This document shows, piece after piece, positions 25,544 to 33,536 of a stretch of DNA of 64,000 nucleotides (position 1 is the first letter of the stretch; each line of letters opens with the position of its first letter). Source of the DNA: J014 sp964486055. GTDB lineage: Bacteria; Acidobacteriota; Blastocatellia; Pyrinomonadales; Pyrinomonadaceae. Location of the stretch: positions 156,241-220,240 of the forward strand of contig CAZALE010000004.1 in the NCBI GenBank assembly GCA_964486055.1. The letters are read 5' to 3'. Both the position numbers and the translations under genes were made by a program. Under the pieces are notes generated by a model. The model was not told the DNA's origin. It saw only the letters and a list, made by a program, of their open reading frames with translations, and ran no database searches.

Positions 25544-26725
25544 ATGACAAAGAGACGCTATGAATTATCAGTAAAGCAAATTCTACTTGTAGCCTTTTCG
25601 TCCGCTTTGATCGCTGTAATCATAACTGCTTGTTTGAATGATTTCAAGGATGTAAATACCGGAACAATACAAACCGAAAATGCTTTAGCTGAAATCAATA
25701 CAGAAACCCCAATACCAGGAGTTTCAGATCCATCGAAAGTTAGTGACGAACAAAATAACATCGAAGTCTATCGTGCTGTAGCTCCTGGAGTAGTATCGAT
25801 TAAGACAAGTGCTAAATTTGAGGATTTCTTCGGTCAAGAGTTCGAAGAGGAAAGTGGTAGCGGATCTGGATCTGTAATCGATAAACAAGGCCACATCTTA
25901 ACGAATTATCACGTGATTGAGGGAGCTTCCAAACTGAGCGTAAGTTTTGGGGGAGAGAAAATTTATCCTGCCAAAGTTGTAGGCGGTGATCCTGATACGG
26001 ATCTGGCAGTTATTAAGATTGATGCTCCTGCATCGGAGTTAACGGTGGTTGAATTTGGCGACTCTGATAAATTGGTGGTAGGCCAAAAAGTATTAGCCAT
26101 AGGAAATCCGTTTGGTCTAGATCGCACTCTTACTACGGGTGTAATCTCAGCACTTCAAAGACCAATTCGAGCTAGAAATGGTCGTCCAATTGATGCTGCT
26201 ATCCAGACAGATGCATCGATAAACCCCGGTAACTCTGGAGGTCCGTTATTAGATAAATATGGCAGGATGATCGGAATAAATTCGCAAATACTCACTCCTG
26301 CTGGTGGCTCAGTAGGCGTCGGTTTTGCGATTCCAGTAAATACAGCGAAAAGAGTAGTACCTCAACTAATACAATTCGGAGAGGTGAGACGGCCCAAGCT
26401 CGGTGCAGCCGTCCGAAGCGTCGCAGAGCTGGCTCAAAGAGGGTATCGTTTACCAGTCGAAGATGGTTTAGTAATATTACAAGTTCTGCCGGGCGGCTCG
26501 GCTAGCCTAGCGGGACTACGTGGCGTAACGCCAGAAGGTTATTTAGGTGATATTATTCTTTCAATCGATGGGCAGAAGATGACAAACCTTGATGACTTAT
26601 ACAGATTTCTGGATAAAAAGCAAATTGGAGACATCGTGCAAGTACAGGTTTATCGCGATGGAAAAGTGGCAACACTGTCAATGAAATTAGTAGCACTGCC
26701 TACGATCCAAAACAGAAGATTTTGA
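25544..26725 (+). CDS. HtrA/Deg-type serine protease, one PDZ domain
   Basis: A 393-residue envelope protease. The N-terminal segment (residues 12-30) is hydrophobic and ends in Cys30, so it is either a lipoprotein signal or a membrane anchor. The catalytic triad is His123 (LTNYHVIEG), Asp153 (DPDTDLAVIK) and Ser231 (NPGNSGGPL), in the normal order. One PDZ domain follows (about residues 285-385). It degrades or refolds misfolded envelope proteins. A second HtrA is encoded at 37699. The stop overlaps a possible TTG start of the next gene, so the two are probably co-transcribed. Confidence 0.93.
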   Translation: MTKRRYELSVKQILLVAFSSALIAVIITACLNDFKDVNTGTIQTENALAEINTETPIPGVSDPSKVSDEQNNIEVYRAVAPGVVSIKTSAKFEDFFGQEFEEESGSGSGSVIDKQGHILTNYHVIEGASKLSVSFGGEKIYPAKVVGGDPDTDLAVIKIDAPASELTVVEFGDSDKLVVGQKVLAIGNPFGLDRTLTTGVISALQRPIRARNGRPIDAAIQTDASINPGNSGGPLLDKYGRMIGINSQILTPAGGSVGVGFAIPVNTAKRVVPQLIQFGEVRRPKLGAAVRSVAELAQRGYRLPVEDGLVILQVLPGGSASLAGLRGVTPEGYLGDIILSIDGQKMTNLDDLYRFLDKKQIGDIVQVQVYRDGKVATLSMKLVALPTIQNRRF

Positions 26726-26739
26726 ACCTTGCTTGGAGA

Positions 26740-26976
26740 ATGGAACCGAAACTCAAAGATTTTTACCATGACGGTTTTGGCTGGATTTGCAAGCACTGCG
26801 AGCGAGAATTGAAAGAGGCTGAAACTAACTCTCGTTCACGACTGATGAGTGAAGGCGAGGCCGAGAGCAAAAATCCAATATTTTCCAGCGTGGGGTTAGC
26901 TAAATGGCTAGACCCAGCCAGAACCATTTTGATGTGTCCAAGATGTGGAATAACTGAATCAACAGAGAAAATATAG
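26740..26976 (+). CDS. Small zinc-ribbon protein, function unknown
   Basis: A 78-residue protein (84 if a TTG at 26722 overlapping the protease stop is used). GGAG lies too close to the ATG at 26740 to be ideal, so the start is uncertain. It has two CxxC pairs, CKHC near the N terminus and CPRC near the C terminus, separated by about 50 residues, which suggests a zinc ribbon. It lies between an HtrA protease and a methyltransferase, 8 bases before the latter, in a tight operon. I recognise no family. Confidence 0.6.
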   Translation: MEPKLKDFYHDGFGWICKHCERELKEAETNSRSRLMSEGEAESKNPIFSSVGLAKWLDPARTILMCPRCGITESTEKI

Positions 26977-26984
26977 AATCGCAA

Positions 26985-27527
26985 ATGAAAATTCTCGATG
27001 TTGGGTGTGGTAAGAACAAGTACGAGGGAGCAATTGGATTAGATAACAACCCAAAAACTTCAGCCGATATAATACACGATTTGGGCAAGTTCCCCTATCC
27101 ATTCCCAGATAACGAGTTTGACATGATAGTTTCCCGACATGTGATTGAACATGTACCGGATGTAATGAGCTTTGTAAGTGAGCTTTATCGGATTACAAGA
27201 CCTGGCGGCGTAATAAAGATAGTAACCCCTCATTATACAAACCCCGATTGGGCGAATGACCCAACTCACCGCAATCATTTCAATTCTTATTCATTCAACG
27301 CATTCACCGATAAGAGAGTCTTTGACTTCTATACTGAAGTGAAACTAAAGCCTCTAAAGGTTTACGTTTCATTGTTAAATCTATGGCGAATTCTCGGTTT
27401 AGAGTTCATCGTAAATCTGGATCAAAAAAATCCAAAATTTCGGTTCACTAGGAAGTTTTGGGAACATTATTTGAGTTTTATTTTTCGAGGTAAGGAACTG
27501 TATTTTGAATTCGAAGTTATAAAATAG
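26985..27527 (+). CDS. Class I SAM-dependent methyltransferase
   Basis: A 180-residue methyltransferase. Motif I is ILDVGCGKNKYEGAIGLD, with the acidic residue of motif II at LDNNP, and then FPDNEFDMIVSRHVIEHV and ITRPGGVIKIVTPH. The short C terminus gives no clear substrate domain. It is the last gene of a unit with the HtrA protease and the zinc-ribbon protein. Substrate unknown; small-molecule or lipid targets are possible. Confidence 0.85.
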   Translation: MKILDVGCGKNKYEGAIGLDNNPKTSADIIHDLGKFPYPFPDNEFDMIVSRHVIEHVPDVMSFVSELYRITRPGGVIKIVTPHYTNPDWANDPTHRNHFNSYSFNAFTDKRVFDFYTEVKLKPLKVYVSLLNLWRILGLEFIVNLDQKNPKFRFTRKFWEHYLSFIFRGKELYFEFEVIK

Positions 27528-27603
27528 GCAAACGCACAAATCTTCTCTAGCATCTTTCGTTCAGCCAAAGTATAGTTTTAAATTAAGAAAGCGAGGTTTA
27601 GAT

Positions 27604-28635
27604 ATGAAAAGAATATTTTTGTTTTTAGTAAGTTTCATCATTCTGCAGTCCGGTACATTAGCACAACAAAAATCGGACCTGGCTGCCTTAATACCTGACT
27701 CTCAGGATATTATCCTCTTAAATCTCAATGCTAACAGGATTTTAAACGAAGTGATTCCACAAGTCTTTGAAAACGATAAAAATCAGCTTCTTCAAATAAA
27801 TCAAAAGATAGCCGAAATTAAATCAATTTCGGGGATTGATCTTTATCAAATCCAAAAAGTCTCTATCGGTGCACAAATAAGTAAGACTCAAAACCCGGAA
27901 ACTATAATTCTTCTTCAGACCAATCAACAGGCACAGGATATCATCTCATCATTAAAAATTTTCTTCTCCGGTAAATATAGAGAAGAGACTGTGAATGACC
28001 AGAAGCTTTATATTATTTCAACAAAAGAGCTTCTGGAAAAAGCAAAAAAAGATAAGACTACACAAAGCATCCTCAATTTCTTATTAGGCGAGCTGGGGGA
28101 AAAATCCGATGAGATGGCCATTACAGCAATTTCATCGAATGTCCTGGCCATTGGTTCACCATCTTTTGTAAAACTCACGCTTACACAAAAGTCCCAAGAT
28201 AAAAAGATCAACAACTTAAAAATTCAATCAAATGCGCTGGCTGCAATTCAGCTTAAAAACCCAGCCGGTATATTTGAGACCATGAATTTAATCGACGACG
28301 ATGAATTTGGAAGGGCACTATCCTCGATTCAAGAGATTTCTGGATGGTTAGACCTGATGAATGGAAAATTTATTCTCTCCCTTGAAGCAAGAACACCTGA
28401 TGAGAAACAGTCGCAAACAATAAAGGAAACTCTTCTAACCTTTCAATCGATGTTTCAATCAGTAATCGGTGCTTTGAATGGAAAGAATACTCAAATCTAT
28501 GCTCGAATGCTAAATAATCTTAAAATAAATAATCAGACCAATGTGGTCAACCTGGCTCTCGAGGTTCCGAAAGACGACGTAAAACTTTTACTCATGAAGT
28601 CTGAGCCGGGTAAATCATCATCGCAGAAAAAGTAA
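27604..28635 (+). CDS. Secreted protein of unknown function, upstream of dacB-type gene
   Basis: A 343-residue protein with a signal peptide (residues 1-20, cleavage near LAQQ). The mature part has alternating strand and helix pattern and no Cys pair. Patterns such as LAALIPDSQDIILLNL resemble the acidobacterial family of exported proteins with no known function. It ends one base before the carboxypeptidase gene, so the two are co-expressed. GCGAGG lies near the start. A link to cell-wall turnover is suggested only by context. Confidence 0.7.
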   Translation: MKRIFLFLVSFIILQSGTLAQQKSDLAALIPDSQDIILLNLNANRILNEVIPQVFENDKNQLLQINQKIAEIKSISGIDLYQIQKVSIGAQISKTQNPETIILLQTNQQAQDIISSLKIFFSGKYREETVNDQKLYIISTKELLEKAKKDKTTQSILNFLLGELGEKSDEMAITAISSNVLAIGSPSFVKLTLTQKSQDKKINNLKIQSNALAAIQLKNPAGIFETMNLIDDDEFGRALSSIQEISGWLDLMNGKFILSLEARTPDEKQSQTIKETLLTFQSMFQSVIGALNGKNTQIYARMLNNLKINNQTNVVNLALEVPKDDVKLLLMKSEPGKSSSQKK

Positions 28636-28636
28636 A

Positions 28637-30292
28637 ATGCATATGAAATATTCGGCTTTGCCGTCATACGTTTTACTTGTATTCCTTGCTTTTCTATTGA
28701 CGGAGGCGACGGCTCAGAAACCATTATCTAGAATGAGAGTCGTCGCTACACCAACTCCAACCGTAGCCCCCACACCAACGACAACCTCCACACCACGACC
28801 AGCGACAACCTCAAAGCCAGAAATAAAACCAACTCAGTACTACCAACCTCAAATTCAGACACTCGATGAATTACAGACTAAAATCCGACAAATTCTTCAA
28901 AGAGAGTCTCTAAAACGCTCAAGAATAGGAATAAAAATCCTATCACTGGATACGGGAAAGACGCTATTCGAGGAAGACGCTGAGAAATTCTTCATGCCTG
29001 CATCAAACATGAAAAATTTTACTGTAGCAGCTGCCTTAGAAAAATTAACCCCTAACTTTACCTTTATTACAAGCGTTTACGCCACTGAGAAGCCAGATTC
29101 TCAGGGGATTTTGAAAGGTGATTTAATAATCTATGGCCGTGGAGATCCAACGATTGCCTATGGCATTGACAACAAAGATGAAATTAAAGGCCTGGAAAAA
29201 CTCGTTGAGAGAATCATTGCAACCGGCATAAAAAAGATAGAAGGTAATATCATCGGTGACGAGAGTTTTTTTACGGGGACTGCGGTTCCTTATACTTGGG
29301 AATGGGAGGACTTGCAGTGGTATTATGGGGCTCCGATATCAGCCCTAACAATCAACGATAATGCTGCGAAAATATTAATAACCCCCGCAAATAAAGTAGG
29401 AGCTCCCGCCATAATCCAGCTCCTGCCACCAGAAAGCGGTCTTGTGATCGTTAATAATACCGAAACTAGTGAGGAAAATTTACCCAGAAAAATAGCAATA
29501 AATCGAAAGCTCGGCACCAACGTCTTGATAATCTCCGGCTCAATAGCCAAAAATGCTAAGCCTTTTGAATCATTCGTTTCTATTCCCAATCCAGCGATGA
29601 CCTTTGTATCTATTCTGAGAGCATTGCTAGAAAAACATGGTGTAGTCATAAAAGGTAGAACAGAGGTATTGGACAGTGAAGCCCGTAAAAGTAATCCTTT
29701 GCCAAAAAATATTGTGGAAATTGCGCGACTTGAGTCTCCTCCTCTCAGCTTAATCGCTCAAAAGACAATGAAACCCAGTCAAAATCTATACACAGAGCTG
29801 ATTCTGAGAGCAATGGGTGAAAATATTTTACTCGAGGATTACAAACCAGAATGGAATAGCGCAGATAAAGGCATTGCGATAGTTGATAAGTTTTTGAATG
29901 AGATAGGAGTATCCCCTGGAAGCGTCTTAATGTATGATGGTTCTGGGTTGTCACGTCATAATTTGGTTACTCCAAACGCAATAGCGACACTATATTCATT
30001 CATGGCAAATAAAAGTAAATCTAGCAAACAATGGCTGGAAAGTTTAACGGTGGCAGGTGTTGACGGTACTCTAAGCTCGCGGTTTAAGGGGACACTCGCA
30101 GAACGAAATGTTCGAGGTAAGACCGGAACGATAAATCAAGTCTCATCTTTAAGCGGATACGTCAATTCTATATCTGGCGAGAAACTTGCATTTTCAATAA
30201 TAATAAATAATGCACCGGATCAATCTATAAGAGTTTCGACAATCGATGAGATAGTTCTGCTATTAACAAATTTTGCTGGGAAGACAAATTAA
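28637..30292 (+). CDS. dacB: D-alanyl-D-alanine carboxypeptidase/endopeptidase (PBP4 family)
   Basis: A 551-residue peptidase S13 (class C low-molecular-weight PBP). A signal peptide is followed by a Pro/Thr linker (residues 37-64). The penicillin-binding motifs are SNMK (residues 123-126), SGLSRHN further on and GKTGTIN near the C terminus. The large insertion between the first two motifs is typical of PBP4. It trims or cleaves peptidoglycan peptides in the periplasm. It lies one base after a secreted protein gene and three bases before a DapF homologue, in one operon. A second family member is encoded at 50627. Confidence 0.92.
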   Translation: MHMKYSALPSYVLLVFLAFLLTEATAQKPLSRMRVVATPTPTVAPTPTTTSTPRPATTSKPEIKPTQYYQPQIQTLDELQTKIRQILQRESLKRSRIGIKILSLDTGKTLFEEDAEKFFMPASNMKNFTVAAALEKLTPNFTFITSVYATEKPDSQGILKGDLIIYGRGDPTIAYGIDNKDEIKGLEKLVERIIATGIKKIEGNIIGDESFFTGTAVPYTWEWEDLQWYYGAPISALTINDNAAKILITPANKVGAPAIIQLLPPESGLVIVNNTETSEENLPRKIAINRKLGTNVLIISGSIAKNAKPFESFVSIPNPAMTFVSILRALLEKHGVVIKGRTEVLDSEARKSNPLPKNIVEIARLESPPLSLIAQKTMKPSQNLYTELILRAMGENILLEDYKPEWNSADKGIAIVDKFLNEIGVSPGSVLMYDGSGLSRHNLVTPNAIATLYSFMANKSKSSKQWLESLTVAGVDGTLSSRFKGTLAERNVRGKTGTINQVSSLSGYVNSISGEKLAFSIIINNAPDQSIRVSTIDEIVLLLTNFAGKTN

Positions 30293-30295
30293 AAA

Positions 30296-31096
30296 ATGAA
30301 GCAAATGAGCTTTTGTAAGTTCCAAGGATTTGGAAACGATTATCTTGTCCTCGAGAATGCAGATCTTCCCATGGATGTGGAAGAATTTGCCAGACGAATA
30401 TGCGATCGCCACTTTGGAGTTGGTGCTGACGGAATATCAGTATTAGAACCTCCGTCTGTAAGTAAAGCAAATTATAAATGCAGAATTTTCAATCCTGATG
30501 GTAGCCAAGCAACATTTTCCGGAAACGGTACACGCGCTGCAGCTGCTTATCTTTATTTTAAGAATTACTGGCAACAACCAACTTTATCGTTGGAAACGCT
30601 CAGCGGGATAAAATCTTTTCAAATCTTAAAGCGAGAGGGAAAAACCTTCTGGTTTAAGACAACCCTAGGTAAGCCATCACAAATGCAAAAATTAACTCTC
30701 GATATTCTCGATCAACAAGTTAAGGCTGACTTTATCGACGTAGGTAATCCAGTATGCGTTATTTTCAGCGAAAGATTCGATCTTCCATGGAAAAAAATAG
30801 GTGAGCAAATTGAATATCATCCAATGTTTCCCTCACGCACCAATGTCGTGTTCGTTAAACCAGTAAACGAAAATGAAATCGAAATACGAATCTGGGAAAG
30901 AGGCGTAGGAGAAACCAGCTCCTCCGGAACATGCTCGATAGCTGCAGCAGTTTCATACCTAAATAATCATAATCGCCGCGGAGAAATTGCAGTAAAGGCC
31001 GTCGGTGGTACAACCATCGCTTCTTGGGATGATGATGACTTAATGTGCATAACTGGAAAGGTTGATTTAGTCTGCTGTGGCGTATTCTTTGATTAA
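30296..31096 (+). CDS. DapF-fold protein with both catalytic cysteines replaced by serine
   Basis: A 266-residue member of the diaminopimelate epimerase family by length and motif order (KFQGFGNDYLVLE, RHFGVGADG, FNPDGS, VGNPVCVIF, ERGVGET). In known DapF the two catalytic bases are Cys residues in the CGNG and ACGTG motifs. Here the first reads FSGNG (Ser75) and the second SSGTC (Ser210, with Cys213 moved three residues on). The DNA codons are TCC and TCC, so this is not a reading error in my translation. Ser-substituted DapF loses most epimerase activity, so this may be inactive, altered in substrate, or a different isomerase. It ends the PBP4 operon, which supports a cell-wall link. Confidence 0.85.
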   Translation: MKQMSFCKFQGFGNDYLVLENADLPMDVEEFARRICDRHFGVGADGISVLEPPSVSKANYKCRIFNPDGSQATFSGNGTRAAAAYLYFKNYWQQPTLSLETLSGIKSFQILKREGKTFWFKTTLGKPSQMQKLTLDILDQQVKADFIDVGNPVCVIFSERFDLPWKKIGEQIEYHPMFPSRTNVVFVKPVNENEIEIRIWERGVGETSSSGTCSIAAAVSYLNNHNRRGEIAVKAVGGTTIASWDDDDLMCITGKVDLVCCGVFFD

Positions 31097-31163
31097 AAAC
31101 GCTTGGGCAAAATCCACAAATAACGCAGCTAATAAAATTTTACAGTTGTTAACTTCAAGGCCT

Positions 31164-31185
31164 AATAGCAAATTGAACCGCTATT
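31164..31185. terminator. Weak hairpin between convergent dapF-like and GT2 genes
   Basis: AATAGC pairs with GCTATT over a 10-base loop, followed by TTC on the plus strand. It is short and could be chance. Confidence 0.25.
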
Positions 31186-31186
31186 T

Positions 31187-32353
31187 TCAACGAGGAGGCT
31201 CCACACCACCTGCTTCGTAAATTTTCCTGTCTTTCCACGTAACTCCCTTACCTGTTACAATTTTCACCGTTGAATTTAAAAGTATCATCATGAACAGTAG
31301 TAAGCCTACGGGAGTAAGCAAAGCATATAAAGGATTTCCCTTCCATCTTAGATGAATAACCACAAACGTAATCACTTGCATCGCATAAACTAAAAAGAAC
31401 ATGTACGCCAGTGTCTTGTAAGACATAAACCAAAAAATAAATGCCAAAAAAATAGGCAAAACACCTAAGAAGAAAATCGCAAAAGAGCCCAGAATGGCTC
31501 TATGTACTGAGAATCTTAATCCGGAAAATAAGTTTTTCGTGAACCCTTCCCATATTTCCTTTAAACTCGAGTACATCCGCGTCTCAATCAAATTTGGAGC
31601 ATATTCAATTCGAAACCTGTATCCTCTCTTTTTTAGAATTTCTGCCATTCTTAAATCCTCAGCTACCTCATTTTTTACAACAGTGAATCCATCTAAGCAC
31701 TCAAGAACAGATCGACGAAAAAGAAAGAAATTTCCTACACCCATCGCCTCCTTTCTTTTTGGATCGTTAACTCGATTTGGAGGCATAGCAAGGAAACAGA
31801 ACCAGCCAAATATTGGCATGAAAAGGGTCTCCCAGAAAGAACCATGATTTACTTTAGGAATCAAAGTGAGAGCATCTAATTCTTTTTCGATCGCAAATGC
31901 CACTGCCGTCTTTAAGGCATTTTTTGCAAATATGATGTCTGCATCTGTGGCTAAAATCCAATCACCACTAGCCTGCTGAAATCCTTGCTGAAGAGCGAAT
32001 GGCTTGCCCAGCCAACCAAACTCCGTCTCCCTACCTTTTATTAACTTTAATTTCGGATTATCACTCGCAATTTCGGCTAATATTTCCCATGTTGCATCAG
32101 TTGAGCGATCGTCAATTGCTACTACCTCAAAATCTTCATAGTCCTGTAAGAGCATCGAAGATATGCTCTTACTCAAAACTCTGTTAGCCTCATTGCGGGC
32201 GGGAACTATGATTGAAATCTTTCCAGAGTGCTTAGGTGATGAATTAGTCGGCTCAAGAGGCTTTTGAATAAATAAAGTCCATGAGGTCCAGACTAGAGCA
32301 AAAATCCATAAAATCAGTGTTAAAAACGAAAAAATAAACAAAATGATTTCCAT
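31187..32353 (-). CDS. Membrane GT2 glycosyltransferase
   Basis: A 388-residue family 2 glycosyltransferase. An N-terminal membrane helix (residues about 3-28) precedes the GT-A domain, which has ISIIVPARNEA, the DDRSTD nucleotide-binding region and a DAD motif (ATDADIIF). The QxxRW-like position reads EDLRMAEI, as in CrtQ or hopanoid-associated transferases. Three or four membrane helices end the protein (from about residue 290). It resembles lipid or carotenoid glycosyltransferases, but the acceptor cannot be assigned. The ATG at 32353 was preferred over TTG at 32365, which falls in the upstream terminator. Confidence 0.82.
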   Translation of the reverse strand: MEIILFIFSFLTLILWIFALVWTSWTLFIQKPLEPTNSSPKHSGKISIIVPARNEANRVLSKSISSMLLQDYEDFEVVAIDDRSTDATWEILAEIASDNPKLKLIKGRETEFGWLGKPFALQQGFQQASGDWILATDADIIFAKNALKTAVAFAIEKELDALTLIPKVNHGSFWETLFMPIFGWFCFLAMPPNRVNDPKRKEAMGVGNFFLFRRSVLECLDGFTVVKNEVAEDLRMAEILKKRGYRFRIEYAPNLIETRMYSSLKEIWEGFTKNLFSGLRFSVHRAILGSFAIFFLGVLPIFLAFIFWFMSYKTLAYMFFLVYAMQVITFVVIHLRWKGNPLYALLTPVGLLLFMMILLNSTVKIVTGKGVTWKDRKIYEAGGVEPPR

Positions 32354-32363
32354 ATTCTTTATC

Positions 32364-32401
32364 AAAAAAAAGCCGACTCCTGCGAAAGGAAATCGGCTTT
32401 T
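32364..32401 (-). terminator. Terminator after 3D-domain gene, abutting GT2 start
   Basis: AAAAGCCGA pairs with TCGGCTTTT, with an inner TCCT/AGGA stem and loop GCGAA. On the minus strand it is followed by T's. Its T-run ends about 11 bases before the ATG of the GT2 gene. Confidence 0.8.
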
Positions 32402-32424
32402 AGATTAATTTTGTACAAAGCAAT

Positions 32425-32913
32425 CTATCTAGCTTTGTTAACGACGGTTAATTTTATTAGCCTTTTACCAAAGCGTGTTGCTTCTGAACACTTTGGAACC
32501 CAAATATCGATCTTATTGCCTTTTACTTTGCTACCCGTGTCAGCGACAATGTATGTCCCAGTATAAGATCCAGCGTCTATTTGAACTACTGACCCTAAGG
32601 GTAATACACGCGGATCGGCCGCGATGATTCCTTTTCTAACATGTCTGCCTGAAGCAGTTTTACCTTTTAAGCAATATGCCGTGGCAGTAAAAGTCCGGCT
32701 TGCTGCTTTATCAAACAACATTGATTTTTTCTCTTCTGATCTCAAGTCAGATTTGCTCTCGTCCCTCAAATCAATATCTGATTTAGAGGAACTCATAACT
32801 TCATCAGCACTTGCTATGGTAGCTTTTTCAGAAACCTGCGGTTGAACATGCGAAAAACTCACGATGACCCCCGCGAGGGCTAGAAAAAAGCTTTTTCGAG
32901 CAAGAGTTCTCAT
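32425..32913 (-). CDS. Secreted 3D-domain protein
   Basis: A 162-residue protein from the ATG at 32913, chosen because AAGGAGAG lies upstream and a signal peptide follows (cleavage near VQPQ). The C-terminal half is a 3D domain: FTATAYCL, KGIIAADPRVLPLGS, and then GTYIVADTGSKVKGNKIDIW. The three Asp of the fold are seen in AADP, VADTG and KIDIW. In this family the domain is found in cell-wall-active proteins such as lytic transglycosylases and resuscitation factors. A charged linker rich in Ser and Asp separates it from the signal peptide. A TACACC/GGTGTA inverted repeat lies in the leader at 32938-32960. Confidence 0.85.
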   Translation of the reverse strand: MRTLARKSFFLALAGVIVSFSHVQPQVSEKATIASADEVMSSSKSDIDLRDESKSDLRSEEKKSMLFDKAASRTFTATAYCLKGKTASGRHVRKGIIAADPRVLPLGSVVQIDAGSYTGTYIVADTGSKVKGNKIDIWVPKCSEATRFGKRLIKLTVVNKAR

Positions 32914-33072
32914 TACTTTTCTCTCCTTGTAAATTGATACACCTACTCTTTTTCGGTGTACATAAAACATTTTTAGAATACCATAGAAAGACAAGGCCTG
33001 TCTACCATAGCATCTAAGCGCTTGATTTCAGATAACTTACAAACACAACGTTGAATTTTCTGCTAGCTCATC

Positions 33073-33101
33073 TTGGAAATAGGCTCGATTTTTTCTATAG
33101 T
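33073..33101 (+). promoter_or_regulatory. Sigma-70-type promoter for PilZ gene
   Basis: TTGGAA at 33073-33078, a 17-base spacer and TATAGT at 33096-33101, 20 bases before the ATG at 33122. The leader would be short. Confidence 0.5.
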
Positions 33102-33121
33102 TTTTTCGGGAATAAATTTTT

Positions 33122-33481
33122 ATGGACAGACGTTTTAGTGAACGATACGTGGTAGCTTTTCCGGTAAGGGTCGAATGGAAGGAAGACGGGAAAGAAATAA
33201 TTGAAGAGGGACTCACTGAGAACATAGGATTGACAGGTACGCTAGTTTATTTACCAAAACGACTTCCAGAAGTAGGTAGTGAAGTTAACCTGGTAGTCAC
33301 CGAGCATCCTAAGTATATCGTCAAAGTGTCAGCTTCAGTCTTGCGAGTTGAACGCAATGTAGCTCGTCCTACTTGTGCTCTACTTTTGAATGAAATTACT
33401 CCAGATTGGGAGGAGAAAGTTTGGAAGCATGCAGCTCGTATCGCATCGACAGATTCAATAGAAACAGAAGACGATGAATAG
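33122..33481 (+). CDS. PilZ-domain protein
   Basis: A 119-residue stand-alone PilZ-type protein. The N terminus has RRFSERY, which fits the RxxxR half of the cyclic-di-GMP motif. The usual D/NxSxxG half reads ENIGLTG, with Gly in place of Ser. Binding of cyclic-di-GMP is therefore uncertain. The remainder is a beta-barrel-like pattern with a short acidic tail. It lies alone between the divergent 3D-domain gene and the convergent acyl-CoA synthetase. Confidence 0.7.
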   Translation: MDRRFSERYVVAFPVRVEWKEDGKEIIEEGLTENIGLTGTLVYLPKRLPEVGSEVNLVVTEHPKYIVKVSASVLRVERNVARPTCALLLNEITPDWEEKVWKHAARIASTDSIETEDDE

Positions 33482-33536
33482 GTAATAATCAATACAAAGG
33501 CTTTAGCTCACCAACGAAATACGACCAATTAAAACA

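Noticed and set aside
25900..25917. TCACGTGA core at about 25906-25913 in the HtrA gene as a second parS
   Set aside because: Only the central 8 bases match parS; the outer bases differ, and it is in coding sequence.
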